A stretch of 64,000 nucleotides of DNA from Tethya wilhelma (taxonomy: Eukaryota > Porifera > Demospongiae > Tethyida > Tethyidae), in the NCBI GenBank assembly GCA_964030475.1, contig CAXIPT010000001.1:13250800-13314799 (forward strand). The letters are read 5' to 3'. Position numbers and translations under genes: made by a program. Shown one piece after another: positions 1 through 12,901 of this stretch; position 1 is the first letter of the stretch; every line of letters starts with the position of its first letter. The notes beneath the pieces are model-generated. The model worked only from the letters and a program-made list of their open reading frames with translations, made no database searches and was not told the origin of the DNA.

Positions 1-1941
1 AGTGCCGTCAGTGACTCCTCTTCCTGGGGGGGATTAGGGGAGGGAGGGGGAGGCTGGGGGGCCTTCCGAGCCACAGGGGGAGGCGGAGCTCTACGCTGTG
101 GACCACGTACACTACTAGCCGTTCTCCTCTCTAGCGATGAGGCTTTAGGAGATGGAGTAGAAGGAGTTGAAGCTTGATTAGTATGAGTCCTCTTTGTACG
201 AATAGGAGGAGTGGGCCTATGGGAGAACAACAATGAAAACACAATTGAAAGCATTATTAATGATAATTGATATGGGTGTGTAGTGTAACACAACGCTGAT
301 AGGTGGACATACTTAGAGATTTCTATCAAACTGATCAATGCTCTTATGTGTCTCCTTATGTAACCCGAATAATAACAGGATGCCATTTCACTAGACAACA
401 ACAACAAGCACCACCTACAGTACCTTGTATCAGGGCCCTCTTCAACCCCTCCATTCTGGGTGGGCCCCAGGTGCAGTCGTGCTGGCTTGTCAGGAGTCTC
501 TCCACTCGATGTTCTACTGATGTGGGGGCTACTCCTTGGCTTGGGTACGGGAGAAGGGCTAGGTATTATTGGTCTAGGATGCAATGCAGGTTTTGGTGAG
601 GACTGTCCAGGTTTGGGTGAGGACTGTCCAGGTTTTTCTGGCGGTTTCTCAGCTTCTTTTGTCACAGTGTTCTCTTTGACATCATCCACTAAATGAACCG
701 TAACTCCCTCATCGAAAGCATTGTCAGCAAGAGGATGAGGCAGGTGTGATTCCTTCTCCACCTCAGGTTCTCTGTTCGCCCTACCCCCTGACGGTGGGGG
801 GGACACGACATCATCAGAGCTGTACGATGACCGATCGGGTGTCTTTGTTGGTGGGCCACTGTAACTGGAGGAGTAGGAGGAGTAAGAGGAGGTGGGGGAG
901 ACAGGGGAGTGATAGTTGTGTTTGCTGCTTGAAAAGACGGGGGGTGGTGTTTCAGGGAGGTCGGGGAAGAACCAGTGACAGTGTTCTACTAGCATCTCTG
1001 CGATGCGTCTCTGTAAGGCAGTGTCTGTCACGAGACCGCTGGAAATTACAATGTAATATTACAATTATAGTTGTAGGGAAAACAGCAAATTTTATCACTC
1101 ACACTAGTACCAAGAGCATACAATATGAGTATTGAAATTACATCATAAGCTCTTGCTATTGTAAAGCTGGGCTTAGGTAAGTAATCTCATTGCAAAGGCT
1201 CAAAGAGGGTGAATCTTAACTTACGCAGCATCTGCGGTCTCGACTTCAGGCCACAGGAGGTTGGGTCCTATGACAATAGCAATGTTACTATAGTTCATCT
1301 TAGTGACTTCATGATACTGTGCAAACTCATGGAGAAAACCAACCAGGTACCTTGGTGTGTGCGTGGTGCGAACAGGCAAACAACACAAATGACAATTTAC
1401 AGAATCAGGTAGCCTCAATCCCAGGACCCTCCTGTGGCTTTAAAGCACACACCTCTATTATTTCTTATGTCTTAGAGGGAAGCTTGGGAACGAGGCTAAG
1501 AAACATGATTAACACACTCACAAAAGAAAGCTGTGGAGATAATACTTCCTATTTAGCTATAGTACTGTACATAAGCAAATGGAATACGGGAGCAACAAAC
1601 AAATCGACAATGATCAAGGTACACAGCTGAAGCAATTGGCACTGAGACTTGAGATGAGTATGCTCTGCACCTAGCCCAGTGATGCTGACATGGTATAATC
1701 AAACACTCAAGACCACCTCTAACACAGCCAGCAACTGGCTTGACACCACACCCTAACAGTCATGGAAGAATAACAATGTATAAATAGCTACTGTATGACA
1801 ACATGCCATGGGCTGACTTGCATGATGTACACACACACACACACACACACAACATGTGGTGACTTACTGCAGATTCTTGAAGTTGGCTTCTGGTAACTTT
1901 CTTGAAACAGTCCATAGACTTTGAAGCCTGTCATCAACATN

Positions 1942-2003
<62 letters not shown>

Positions 2004-3699
2004 CACATGGTAGCATTCAAAGGGGCATACACACAGTACATGTACATGACATGTGTCAAGGTAGTGTGAAGTGCAACAATATCATGCTTAACAACACAAC
2101 AGCCTCTCCGCTAGCCCATTAGCCCCCAGTGTCCTGGAATCAATTCAGCGATATCATATCATATTTCTGAACATATCAAGAACTTGAATCATCAGCAAAC
2201 ATGTAAATTGCTTTGCTCAAATAGTTCTCCCATGAATGGTATTGCTTGTGCGTAGTACCAACACACATGCAACTATGTACAACTACATGTACACACACAA
2301 ACATCCACACATACCCAGCTGCCTTCAGCCATTCACTGTGCAATTCAAAGGTCAACAGAGGTCTGGGTAGCTCTCTCATGTACATCTTCAAGCAGCCAGC
2401 TATTGTGTGAGGGTCATGTGCTGAGAGATCTCTCTGACCAGCATCCAAGGCACTCTGGGCAGTGAAAGAAATGACACACTCACAAATGAACAACACCAGA
2501 GAGATGTATATACTGTACATGTACACCAGCTTCAGGTATAAGTTGAATATTAACAAATACAGCTTTACCGGTTGATTTCACACATACAAACACACACACA
2601 CATACACACAAACACACACACACACGCACAAAAACGCACACACACGCGCGCACGCGCACACACACACACACACACACATACTGACCTTAAGCAACTTGAC
2701 CTTTGCTGAGCTGGCAGCTATTCTAAAGAGCCCCTCTGTGTCCATGCCACTCTCCCTCAGTGAGGTACAGCACGCCTCAAAGACCACGGCTATTTCACAT
2801 TTCAATATCTTCAGATGCTCCTCCAAATCCAGTCCAAATACTGGTCTATCAGGAGCTTCATCTGTAGTGATGTAAATCATGATACCAGGGGGGGTTTAAC
2901 TCTGACAGAAGAATAATTATACTAGAAATTTGTCTCTATTTTCAATATGCAAAATATACACAATGTCATGTAAATGGCAGTGTGGTACAGGTGTTTAGTC
3001 ATTGTACGTAGTTGTCTAGAAAACAGATATTTGATGATGGGTATGACAAACAGGAGGTGAAGACAGTAGAGTGGGCTAATGGGTCACATGGCAAATGTAG
3101 TACTTACATGTACAAGTTTGTTGCAACACACTTGATTGGGGTGCATTGACCATGCAACATGCATACACACACACACTGCATACTTGAATATTTGCACACA
3201 CAGCTCATGTTTGAATGTACCAGTAACACACACAGCTTGGCATCAACTGAGGCACAGACGTGGGAACACAATGACACAACACATGCTAAGACATGAGCAG
3301 GTACATCATCACCCCCTCAATCCTCACACTTGCACCCACATCATTCATACCACCCTTGCCATGGCCACCCCTGCCGTGACAATCTCCCACCATCAAGAAA
3401 AAGACACCAACCACCAGACAACTTACTCATCTTCTTCTCAAAGATGGGCAACATCCCCTCCAGCTGGGCTGCTGCATTCTTGTAGTGTGTGATCTGGAGC
3501 ATGACCAGCTGCTGGATCTTCTCAGCATACACCTGCTCCTTGGAGAGGAACTCATACATCTCTGTTGCGTACGCATCTTGGGCCTCTTCAAACCGACGTG
3601 TGGCTTCATCCACCTCTCCACGTGAGGTCTGGAGCTTTTCCATGTTGTACTCTCGAGTGGACTTCTCTGACTGGGCCTCGTATGACCTTAGTCTATGAC

Positions 3700-3748
<49 letters not shown>

Positions 3749-5980
3749 GTACCACAGTGACTGTGCATATGTTACGATCATTTTCTACCCCTCTTGGTTA
3801 TAAAGGGGGAGTGTAGGAGGCCATAATGATTGGGATCAGGAGAAATGGATTACAAGTTTGTCATGGTGCTATGTGTAACCATGCCTATGTTCATGGTTGT
3901 ACACCACTATAATGACAAAGAGGGTACACAACCAGTGGTCTCTCACCTCGCCTTGGCTGAGTCCATGTCTAATCTAGCGTGACTCAATTTCTTCTTACAT
4001 TTGTCCACCTTCTTGAGGTCTTCCTGCAACGTCACAATTGACACTTGTATGAGAGCCACAACACTCACTCACATGTACACAATCACTAGTAAACCGTCTC
4101 TATGGAAATAACCTCTTAATTCCAGGGACACCAGATGGTAGCTGAGGCCATTGTACTGTCATATTAAATGGACACACATGGTTTACTAGCAACATGTAAC
4201 TAAGACATGCACCAGTACTCTTGGGCATCATAAACATTATGACAGGCTGTGTACATGTACAGACTAGCAGTTTACAAAACTACTGTTTGTCAACACAAAA
4301 CAGATATCCATCACTTTCACAATTAAATCAAACAAAAAAACAAAACATTCCCTACAGCTAAACTCACATGCACATGGACAGACAGTTTATATACACCCTT
4401 GGCACAGGAATACCACCTTTGCAAATACACAGCAGGGCAATTCAAACACCACTTTCTGTACCTCAATCATACTGTTTATAACTGTGATGACATCGTGATT
4501 AACGGCTAGCTCGTAGTTGGCCATCTGAGAGGCTATGTCCTGCTGAGCCTGACCGACCATCATCATGAGAGTGCTGGAGAAGAGAGGAGAAAATAGCAGT
4601 CAACAAAAATGGCAGCCACTGAGCTCTATTGGTGAGTGGTACAGCTAGTAACCCACCCAAACAGAGACCGATCTCCCAGAGCAGCTCCTTGCTCCATCAT
4701 GGCCTGTCCTAGTGTGTACTGAGGTAGCTTACGCTATGTACACACAGTACAGTGAGGAATACATCCAAACACAGTAAGGTAAAGTACAGCTACAATTGGT
4801 GTGTACAAAGGCCATTGTAGAGACACATGGACCCACCTGGTGCTTCTCAAGTGTGGATCCCGATCCCTGAATGGTGGCTGCAAGCCTCTTTGTTGTGACG
4901 TGACATCCAGTGCGAATACCATCTACCTTCTTTTCAATCTAACAACCGTGACAACATAAACCATTATAGAGCACGAAACAGAGAATAGCTGCATCACAAC
5001 ATTGCAGATTCCTCATTGTATTGTGATCACACTGACTGCCATACAATGTACTTTATGCCCAACGATGCTCTATCTTGTCCACATGCACACATCAACTTCA
5101 ACTCAATGTCACTAAACATGCCAGTGACTATAGTGACCGATGAGTGTGTGTACGATGTGTGTTCAGCTGATTACTACCAAGTATGGTGGTAATAGGACAT
5201 GCAGCTATGTGCGTACGCTGGGGTATGTGTACATAGTACTATGTAGGAGATACTTTAGAATCAACAATAATAATTATAGTGTTGTTTATAAATGGATATG
5301 ATCTCGTAAAGAATATCACATGTTCAACTAAATGGAGAGGCTCAATCTCAGGCATCATCGACTGTGATCGATAATCAAAGATACTAAAAATGGCAAGTGC
5401 AACGTTTTGCATCAATAGAACTTACTTCGGCAAGTTTAGAGGTAAGTTTGTCACTCTTTTCACCTCTGTATGTGTGTATGTGTGTGCATTTGGGTACAAG
5501 TGTCAATGCTAACCATATAGATGTGTTGTGACTACAAATGGTGCATTCATACAACGTCATGTGTTTAAGTGTGTGCACTTCACGCTAATGTATGTGAAGG
5601 TGAAGGTGATGCCACTCTGAGCATGGAGTTGACTGTTTTCCCACTGCTATCCAGCATATAGTAAAGTATATTATAATTATAGTTATATCATCATTACACG
5701 GTGTTGATAATCTAACAATTTCTGGAAATTCTTGGCCTGTGAGACCACATATATGCATAAATCGTACACGTACACAAAGCATGAATGTTAGAGTGATGCA
5801 GTTGTTGAATAACAAACTATCTTTGGTGATAGGCATACTGAGAATTGTGTACCAGGGACACACAGTGTGTGTGGTAGCTTCACTTCAGAGCCACTCAATT
5901 TACAGCAGTTAGTAAATAAACACAGCTCACCTTCCAAAGGCTTCAGTTGCCTGTTGTTTTATTCTTTGAAACTTCTTCAT
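1..5980 (-). CDS. ARHGAP17/ARHGAP44: BAR-RhoGAP protein, ARHGAP17/ARHGAP44 (RICH/nadrin) type, 3' end off the window
   Basis: Thirteen phase-consistent exons on the minus strand: 5931-5980, 5426-5465, 4837-4938, 4657-4727, 4462-4573, 3947-4023, 3427-3686, 2686-2861, 2315-2454, 1868-1927, 1225-1350, 424-1038, 1-216. Together they encode about 680 residues. The start MKKFQRIKQQATEAFGR closely resembles the N-terminus of vertebrate ARHGAP17/44. Exons 1-7 form the coiled-coil BAR domain that binds curved membrane. Exons 8-11 form the RhoGAP domain, with EGLFRIAASSAK (arginine finger), the block MYMRELPRPLLTF and the block SNIAIVIGPNLLW. The family accelerates GTP hydrolysis on Cdc42/Rac at junctions and endocytic sites. 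Exons 12-13 are a Ser/Pro-rich tail with a short tandem PGQSSPKP repeat and PPPPVARK-type SH3 ligands. No stop is reached, so the C-terminus lies beyond base 1. Several introns hold CA/GA microsatellites. Confidence in the family is high; the choice between paralogues 17 and 44 is open. Confidence 0.93.
1829..3745. repeat. Dinucleotide microsatellites in ARHGAP introns
   Basis: Four separate tracts: (AC)n at 1829-1851, (GA)n at 1942-2000 preceded by a single unresolved base at 1941, (CA)n with CG interruptions at about 2579-2680, and (GT)n at 3712-3745. All lie in introns of the ARHGAP-like gene. The lone N marks an assembly patch. Confidence 0.9.
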
Positions 5981-6474
5981 TGTTCTGACGTTCATTTTGA
6001 TCCAGCTGTAAGCATCAGTGGTCTAAGAGGACAGAAAGATACTTTAGAGATCCCAGTTAGCTCTTCCACGTCCTCGTAGAGCCTGTGATTAAGCGATTTA
6101 TGAGCCCACCCACTGCTCACTTCGTGCCTTTCTGCAAAACGATCCGCCTACTATGGAATGGGGATGTCCCTGTAAATTACTGGAGAGTGACTAAATTTCT
6201 CTAATAATGCGTCTAAAGAGAAATATTGTACACAATCACATTCATGTGTGTCAAGACTAAACAACGAAATTCTCTCTCATCTTGGACAAGACTGTAGTAG
6301 CCCACAAGGACTCAGGACTCTACAAGTGCTTGACTTCAAGATGTGATAATTTAGTTTGTAGTACTTTTACATGATTCTGTCTGTCCAATCTACATCACAA
6401 AACCCATTTCTACTGATCACCCTCTCAGAGTCTCATCAAGCCATCTCACAGTGAGATACAGTACATGTGTGTGA
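5981..6474. promoter_or_regulatory. Divergent intergenic region between the RhoGAP and kelch genes
   Basis: The 494 bp separate the start codon of the minus-strand ARHGAP-like gene from the plus-strand kelch gene, so both promoters must lie here. I see no TATA box at a convincing position and no ORF with coding character. Only the position is supported. Confidence 0.45.
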
Positions 6475-8606
6475 ATGTACAATCTCCCAAGCTCTGTGAT
6501 GGATGAGGAAAACTACTATGATGATCTAGAAGGACCTGAAGAGGAACACATCTTCCGTAGACAGCACCACCTTGGTTCCCCTCCTTCCTCATTTCGTGAA
6601 AAGACAGACAAGCATCACCTGGTCTACCACCCTGAGGAGCACACTAAAGAGGCATTCGGTCGACTCATCGATTTACGAGAATCTAGTAAGCTTTGTGACG
6701 TGGTGATCAAAGTTGGCAACCTGACCATCAATGCTCACAAGGTGATACTGGCGGTGTGTAGCCCCTACTTCAATGCCATGTTCTCAGGAGACATGATGGA
6801 GAGCCAACAGGGGGTGGTCAATATAAAGGATTTTGATCCTCACTCTGTCAAGAGCTTGATCGAGTTTTGTTACAATTCATCTATTAGCATCGATATGTCC
6901 AATGTTCAGCACCTTTTGCCAGCTGCTAGCCTCTTCCAAATGCAAGGAGTCATTGGAGCTTGCTGCACGTTTCTAGCCGGACAACTCCATCCTTCAAATT
7001 GTCTGGGAATTCGACGTTTTGCAGAACTTCACTCTTGTAGAAGCCTCCTAAGGAAATCCAACATGTTCATGCAGCAGCGATTCCCTGAGATTGTTCTTCA
7101 CGAGGAGTTTCTTGAGCTCCCCCTGGAAGAAGTGCAGGCCATAATCTCCGACAGCAACCTCAATGTACGCGGTGAGGAGCAGGTGTATGAGGCAACACTG
7201 TCCTGGGTGAGATATCAGGAGGACAGGAAGGAGCACATTGCCGAGCTGCTCAAGTGTGTCCGCATGCCTCTGATGTCAGCCACCTACCTCAGTCGCGAGG
7301 TGAAGCAGCAACCGTTGGTGATGGATAACTTTGAAGGGCGAGGTCTTCTCATCGAAGCCATGGACTACCACCTCAAGAAGCACTACATGAGAGACGCCAA
7401 CGCCGCCACAAAGACCATCAACACCACCCCTAGAAGGTGCCCTGGCCTCGACTACCTCTTTGCCGTGGGGGGCTCGGGTCCCCCCGTCTTTGAAGATGAC
7501 CCCTATCTCGATCTCTGTGAGTGCTACGACGTTGAGAAGAATGAGTGGAGGCAGGTGGCTCCAATGTCCATCCGACGGTCTGGCCTACGAGTGGCCTCAC
7601 TAGGAGGCTACCTTTTTGCTATTGGAGGATTTTCAGCATCGGATACAAAAGCACTGGCCTTGGTTGATCGGTACGATCCTATGACTGACTCCTGGAGGCT
7701 TGTGGCTCCCATGAAGTGTGCCAGACGGAGCTTTGCCATCGCTGTGTTGAATGGCTACATCTACGCCATGGGTGGGATCAATGGGGGGACGTACTACGAC
7801 ACTGTGGAGAGGTACTGTCCTCGTTCCAACAAGTGGAGCTATGTCCAACCCATGAGTGTTGAGAGGAGAGCGGTGTGTGCTGCTGCTCTGGATAACTATG
7901 TATATGCTGCAGGTATGGCTCTTTGCATGGTTGTTGTGCTCTGTGAGTGTGTGAATCAGTTTCCAAAGGTTGTCATCTGTTGTCATTGTGTTCATGTCTT
8001 CAGGTGGGCATGATGGAGAGGGTCTGCTGGACACTGTAGAGAGATATGACCCTCAGAGAGACACTTGGACTGTCATCACAACCCTCAGCTCTCCTCGATG
8101 TCTCGGCTCCTTTGTGGCCCTCAAGGGGTGTCTCTATGCTATAGGAGGATACGATGGTGCCAGTGTCCTACAGTCACTACAGGTGAGAGATGTCAATCAC
8201 ACATCAAAAAATCTTGAGAGATATAACTGAGATTTGAACTCAGGTCTTTGGAATTCCTGTCGAATGCTCTTACCACTGAGCTACTAGATATAAATATATC
8301 ATGCATTATTGAGGGATACTAAAATCTACAGTATGTATGATAATACTTATCCTCATACACATGCAGCGCTTTGACCCTCGTGCTGATGAGTGGACCACAA
8401 TGGCCCCTCTCCCAATTCAAAGGAGTGGGTTCAGCTCAGCTGTTGTGGACAACTCCCTCTATCTGGTCGGCGGTTGCAACAACCTCTCCAAGGTGAACAC
8501 TGTGGATAAGTACGATCCTGAAAAAGACAAGTGGACGTCAGTTGCCAGAATGAGTGTCAGACGGAGTGGTCTTGGAGTTGGAGTGGCACCTGCCTTCCTC
8601 TTCTGA
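6475..8606 (+). CDS. Kelch-like BTB-BACK-kelch protein (KLHL family), predicted Cullin-3 substrate adaptor
   Basis: Three exons, 6475-7912, 8004-8182 and 8367-8606, join in phase to give 618 residues, a normal KLHL length. Residues about 56-165 are the BTB domain (KLCDVVIKVGN, NAHKVILAVCSPYFNAMFSG). A BACK domain follows to about 280, and then six kelch repeats with the GG...YD/W pattern (LFAVGG, LFAIGG, YAMGG, YAAGG, YAIGG, YLVGG). Proteins of this build dimerise through BTB, bind CUL3 through BTB/BACK and recruit substrates to the kelch propeller for ubiquitylation. Both introns fall inside kelch repeats. The start chosen is the ATG at 6475; a second ATG at 6499 (MDEENYY) is equally possible. 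The orthologue within the KLHL family is not clear, so no symbol is given. Confidence 0.93.
8226..8292 (-). repeat. tRNA-derived SINE fragment in kelch-gene intron 2
   Basis: On the minus strand the sequence contains TAGCTCAGTGGTAAGAGC, an A-box/D-arm, followed about 40 bases later by GAGTTCAAATCTC, a B-box/T-arm. A mature tRNA acceptor stem is not evident. A second copy with the same arrangement lies at 13880-13948, which argues for a dispersed tRNA-like SINE rather than a single tRNA gene. Confidence 0.6.
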
Positions 8607-8902
8607 CATTTATAGCCCCCACAGTGTATACTTCAATCTCTAGAGCTTTCCAGTTCACTTTGATCACCAATAGCTATGTATATAATTTATGGCCGGCAAA
8701 ATTGCATTATTGTAATTTGTTGGCATTTTTATTACCCAGTACCTATATTGTTAAACATTTACTCATTCACACACATGCAGGCCATGTCAATGATTTATTG
8801 TATAAATTTCCAATTTCAGATTTCTCTAGTTTTATGATCAAATTACATGTAGATGTCTCATGTCTACTCATAAAAGGTGCGCGTTAATTGGAAGCTGACT
8901 CA

Positions 8903-11347
8903 ATGTTGAGCACTCACATGCTGCAGAGGTGGACATCAGTGGGAGTAGCAGTGTCTCTTCGTTCAAGTACGTTAGCAAGACTACCTTTCTCTGGATCTGC
9001 ATCTCATGGAAGAAAGGTATCAACTACTTCTGTAGTGTATAAACATGCACATCGATATCCAAGAAATACAAATCGAGATATGTCTGGGGTTTCAGAGTGT
9101 CATCTACTAGTTCTTGGGACTGGTGGAAATGAGTTAGCGCCTTCTCTTTACCTCTTCACTGATTCAAAACGTTACATCTTCAACTGTGGGGAAAACTTTC
9201 AACGTTTGAGCACAGAGCGACGTCTTCGTACACTTCGACAGCCTAAGATTTTTGCAACTAGAGTTTCATGGCGAAATCTCGGGGGCCTGATTGGCTATAG
9301 CATGTTTACACGAGACAGTAAGAAGTTTACAAAGCTTGATCTCTACGGACCTCGAGACGTTGCAAAGTTTGCTGAAATAAGCCGCTACTTGATTGGAAGC
9401 GGACGTTTTGAGCTTAATGCTGCTTGGAAAGATGCAGACCCTCTAACGAACTGTGTCTATCAAGATGAAAACCTCACCATCTCTATGGTTGAACTGCAAT
9501 CAACTCAAAGTAGCAATGAGTATGTATATTCAAGTGATGAAGATTCAAGTACTGATGATGATGTACAGCCTGCTCCAAAGCGTAGGAAGCATGCATCGAA
9601 TCCCACTGCTGCTTTTGTTTGCAAGCTTGCAGATGTTAGGGGAAAGTTTGACCCTCAGAAAGCGAAAAGTTTAGGTCTACCTCCAGGAGTCCTCTACAGG
9701 AACCTGACTCAAGGAGAGAGTGTTGTGGCTCCCAATGGACAAACCATTCATCCCTCAGATGTCATGGGACCTGTCAGGAAAGGCCCAGTGTTGGTGGTCC
9801 TTGAATGTCCTAGTGAGGGGTACATCCCTTCAATTACCGGCAATATAGCACTAGCAAACGAGACATTCAGAGAGTACGAACAAGAAGTAGCTCTTATCGT
9901 CCACATGTGTCCTGTTGAAGTCTTGCAAAATGACGAGTATTCCAAGTGGATGGCTAGTTTTGGTGAATCTACAAAACACCTCATTATAAATGATCATCTG
10001 TGTCCTAAAGAGATCGGCATATCAGCAAAGACCATAGAGGTTCTTCTCAACATGTTGGATCAGTCAATGTTTCACTTGCCAGCAATACCAGAGGTCCAGG
10101 AGGACAGAACCAAGCTCACTAAGCTCTACAAAATGCTGCCTCAAGACTCTATTATCGTAGGTCAGACATACCTCAAGTACCACCTCAAACCTTCACATAG
10201 GATTGGAGTGGACAAGTTGGACGTTCTTAATCCACTCACAGAGGAACTTGATGAAACATTTAAAAAGATCAAATCCAATCCTGCTCTATTGAAGGCCATC
10301 CTACCTGGAGGTGGTAACAGCCAGTTAGCAGAGAAACCTAGTGGTTCAAAGCCTGTAAAGCTTCCACAAATATCTAAGGTGTATAGCCTTCCTAAGCTGG
10401 ATTGTGACGATGCTCTAGTGACCTTTCTTGGTACTTCGTCTGCTGTGCCTGGCAAGCTTCGAAATGTGAGTGGCATATTGGTGCAGACTTCCACCAATGG
10501 GAACATACTTCTTGACTGCGGTGAGGGATCTCTATCCCAGATCTACCGATGTTTTGGCCAACGACTCGGTGATGAGATCATCCTCAACTTGAATGGAGTG
10601 TTCCTCTCACACATTCATGCTGATCATCATCTCGGCCTTGCAAGCGTGCTCCAGAGAAAAGAAGAGTTGCTCAAACAAAATGGTGCTGATTCCACCGCTC
10701 TTAAACAGGCCAGAGTAACTGTCATAATGCCGTGGTTAAACAAGAGATGGTTGAGTGCCTATAGCAGGAATTGTGAGAGGGTTACTTTCAATAGTATTGA
10801 TTGCCGAACTCTAGTCGATCAAGCTTCAGGAAGGAATCTCAGTCCTTATCTCTGTGATCTGAGCTTTCAAACGGTGAAGGTCATCCATTGCAATGAAGCA
10901 TACGGTGTGGTTGTGCGTCACTCTTCAGGCTGGAGTATCGTCTACTCTGGAGACACTAGACCTTGTGCTGATCTAGTGAGTGCAGGAAAGGAGGCTACAC
11001 TGCTGATCCACGAAGCAACATTCGAGGATGATCAAGTTGAGCTTGCACTGGAATCGAATCATTGTACTGCAAGAGATGCTCTGAAGATTGCCGCTGATAT
11101 GAATCCCAAGTTCACCATTTTGACTCACTTCAGTCAGCGATACATTTACAATAAAGTTCCACCCTTTGTGAAAGATCAGTTGCACTCGAAGGTTGGGGTT
11201 GCATTTGATCTCATGACTGTACGTTTGAAAGAACTCTACAAGCTAGACTTATATTCACAGCCACTGAAGGATATTTTTGTAGAATTCTCTGGCTCAAATG
11301 ATACAGATTCTGTAACTCCATCAAGTGGTGATTTTGGAGACATGTAA
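8903..11347 (+). CDS. ELAC2: Ribonuclease Z, long form (ELAC2), tRNA 3' endonuclease
   Basis: A single uninterrupted reading frame of 814 residues, normal for tRNase Z-L. The enzyme removes the 3' trailer of nuclear and mitochondrial pre-tRNAs. The C-terminal half carries the catalytic metallo-beta-lactamase fold: VTFLGTSSAVPGKLRN, then the Zn-binding SHIHADHH near residue 568, YSGDTRP, an HEATFED block and LTHFSQRY. The N-terminal half is the degenerate pseudo-nuclease (HLLVLGTGGNE, FNCGENFQR) with the flexible arm region. A basic PAPKRRKHA near residue 222 could be a nuclear signal. The ATG at 8903 opens an Arg/Ser-rich, acid-poor leader typical of mitochondrial import. A second in-frame Met (MSGVSECHLLV, about residue 60) precedes the fold and could give a nuclear/cytosolic form. 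The in-frame TTG at 8888 was not used. The lack of introns is unusual beside its neighbours. Confidence 0.96.
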   Translation: MLSTHMLQRWTSVGVAVSLRSSTLARLPFSGSASHGRKVSTTSVVYKHAHRYPRNTNRDMSGVSECHLLVLGTGGNELAPSLYLFTDSKRYIFNCGENFQRLSTERRLRTLRQPKIFATRVSWRNLGGLIGYSMFTRDSKKFTKLDLYGPRDVAKFAEISRYLIGSGRFELNAAWKDADPLTNCVYQDENLTISMVELQSTQSSNEYVYSSDEDSSTDDDVQPAPKRRKHASNPTAAFVCKLADVRGKFDPQKAKSLGLPPGVLYRNLTQGESVVAPNGQTIHPSDVMGPVRKGPVLVVLECPSEGYIPSITGNIALANETFREYEQEVALIVHMCPVEVLQNDEYSKWMASFGESTKHLIINDHLCPKEIGISAKTIEVLLNMLDQSMFHLPAIPEVQEDRTKLTKLYKMLPQDSIIVGQTYLKYHLKPSHRIGVDKLDVLNPLTEELDETFKKIKSNPALLKAILPGGGNSQLAEKPSGSKPVKLPQISKVYSLPKLDCDDALVTFLGTSSAVPGKLRNVSGILVQTSTNGNILLDCGEGSLSQIYRCFGQRLGDEIILNLNGVFLSHIHADHHLGLASVLQRKEELLKQNGADSTALKQARVTVIMPWLNKRWLSAYSRNCERVTFNSIDCRTLVDQASGRNLSPYLCDLSFQTVKVIHCNEAYGVVVRHSSGWSIVYSGDTRPCADLVSAGKEATLLIHEATFEDDQVELALESNHCTARDALKIAADMNPKFTILTHFSQRYIYNKVPPFVKDQLHSKVGVAFDLMTVRLKELYKLDLYSQPLKDIFVEFSGSNDTDSVTPSSGDFGDM

Positions 11348-11458
11348 AAAAAAATAGTGGTTTTTGTGATTGACATTATTGACCTTGTGGAGTTGTCTTT
11401 TCTTGGCGTTGTGCGCATGCTCAGATTCTTTACACGTGATCTGTTGTTAAATCGCAAA

Positions 11459-12683
11459 ATGGCGGAGAGTTTAATCCCTGGTCTAGACGGAGACATCCCT
11501 TCAGAGCGTGGCCTGTTGCCGGACTCACTATCTTTCAACAAGAAACCCAATGGAGATGCCACAGTGTACGGTGGACAGCAGTCAGCCTCTCAGGCTAGCC
11601 TGAGCAAGGCCATAAACCAAGCTCCTAAGGTACAAGACAAAATTTGTGTTGTATTTTGTCTCTAGTGTTTGAGTTTGTTGAAGCTTTAAAGCTCTGATCA
11701 CGTTAGCAAAGAGTGTGGGTAAGCTTAGTGTGTGAACAATGATCTCTAGAGTTGATTTGTATGCTTCTGTAGGTGTTCAAAATTTGAGAGATAGTGGGTC
11801 ACATGGCCTAGGGAATATTAACATACATAAACATTATTATTATAAGCTAGGTGTTGTGTTTGTGGTACTAGTACTTTTTGCTGGAGTGGTAAGCTTCAAA
11901 TGGCTATAGTGTGTTTATTTAGACCTTGACTCTCAAGTCATGGTGACAGTATGTAACAGTCGGTTGTACAAACAGTTAGAAGTAAATAAATTGTTTCTAC
12001 ATGATCTTCATGTGTTTAAGGGTCCAACACACACGACTGACAGTGTCTACACTCAAACACACACACACACAGCCTGGAAGCTATGGAGCTCCTGGAGACC
12101 CTTACCCCATTTCCAATGACTCCAATGTTGCTAATAGAATCTCACCACCATCACAGAATTCAGGTCAGCCGTCTGTAGCAGGCTACAGCAGCACCAACGC
12201 AGATCAGAGCATTGAAGCAGCAGCACCTGCACAAATTCAACAAAATTCAAGTTCAACAATAGACTATTCTAGCCAGCAACCAGGCCATGCACCGACCAAG
12301 AGTGGCGAAGGGTTGTTATCATCCACGCAAGGCTACAGCCAGCCATTTGAGAGTACCTCCTCTTCAAGTGGAACAGACTTCAGCAGCTTACAGCAGCAGC
12401 AATCAAACGCCAATCCTTCGTCCACCTCGCTCCCCCCGTCCCAGGCCCAACAGTCACCCTATCAGCCTCCACCTAGCACAGCCCTCACACCCTCACAAGC
12501 AGCTTCATCCACCCTCCCGCCTGCACCGGGCACCTACAATGAGAGCACTAGTAGTTTATCAGCAGCATCGTCGTCATCAGAGTACAAGGCACCAGTGGCT
12601 CAAGGTCAACCCAAGAGACTTCACGTCAGTAATATTCCGTTTAGATTTCGTGAGCCAGATCTACGGCACTTATTTTATGTGAG

Positions 12684-12744
<61 letters not shown>

Positions 12745-12866
12745 NNNNNNNNNNNNNNNNNNNNNNNNNNNNNNNNNNNNNNNNNNNNNNNNNNNNNNNN
12801 NNNNNNNNNNNNNNNNNNNNNNNNNNNNNNNNNNNNNNNNNNNNNNNNNNNNNNNNNNNNNNNNNN

Positions 12867-12901
<35 letters not shown>

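Noticed and set aside
1788..2006. Minus-strand frame rich in SLSLSL
   Set aside because: It is mostly translation of the (GA)n microsatellite. Only 1868-1927 inside it is a true ARHGAP exon, read in another frame.
8226..8292. Functional tRNA gene
   Set aside because: A and B boxes are present, but acceptor and anticodon stems do not pair well, and a second decayed copy exists.
8888..8902. TTG as ELAC2 start
   Set aside because: Eukaryotic initiation makes the ATG at 8903 more likely. The same reasoning excluded GTG at 49810 (hAT), GTG at 53817 (DNAJC11) and TTG at 39826 (TMEM186).
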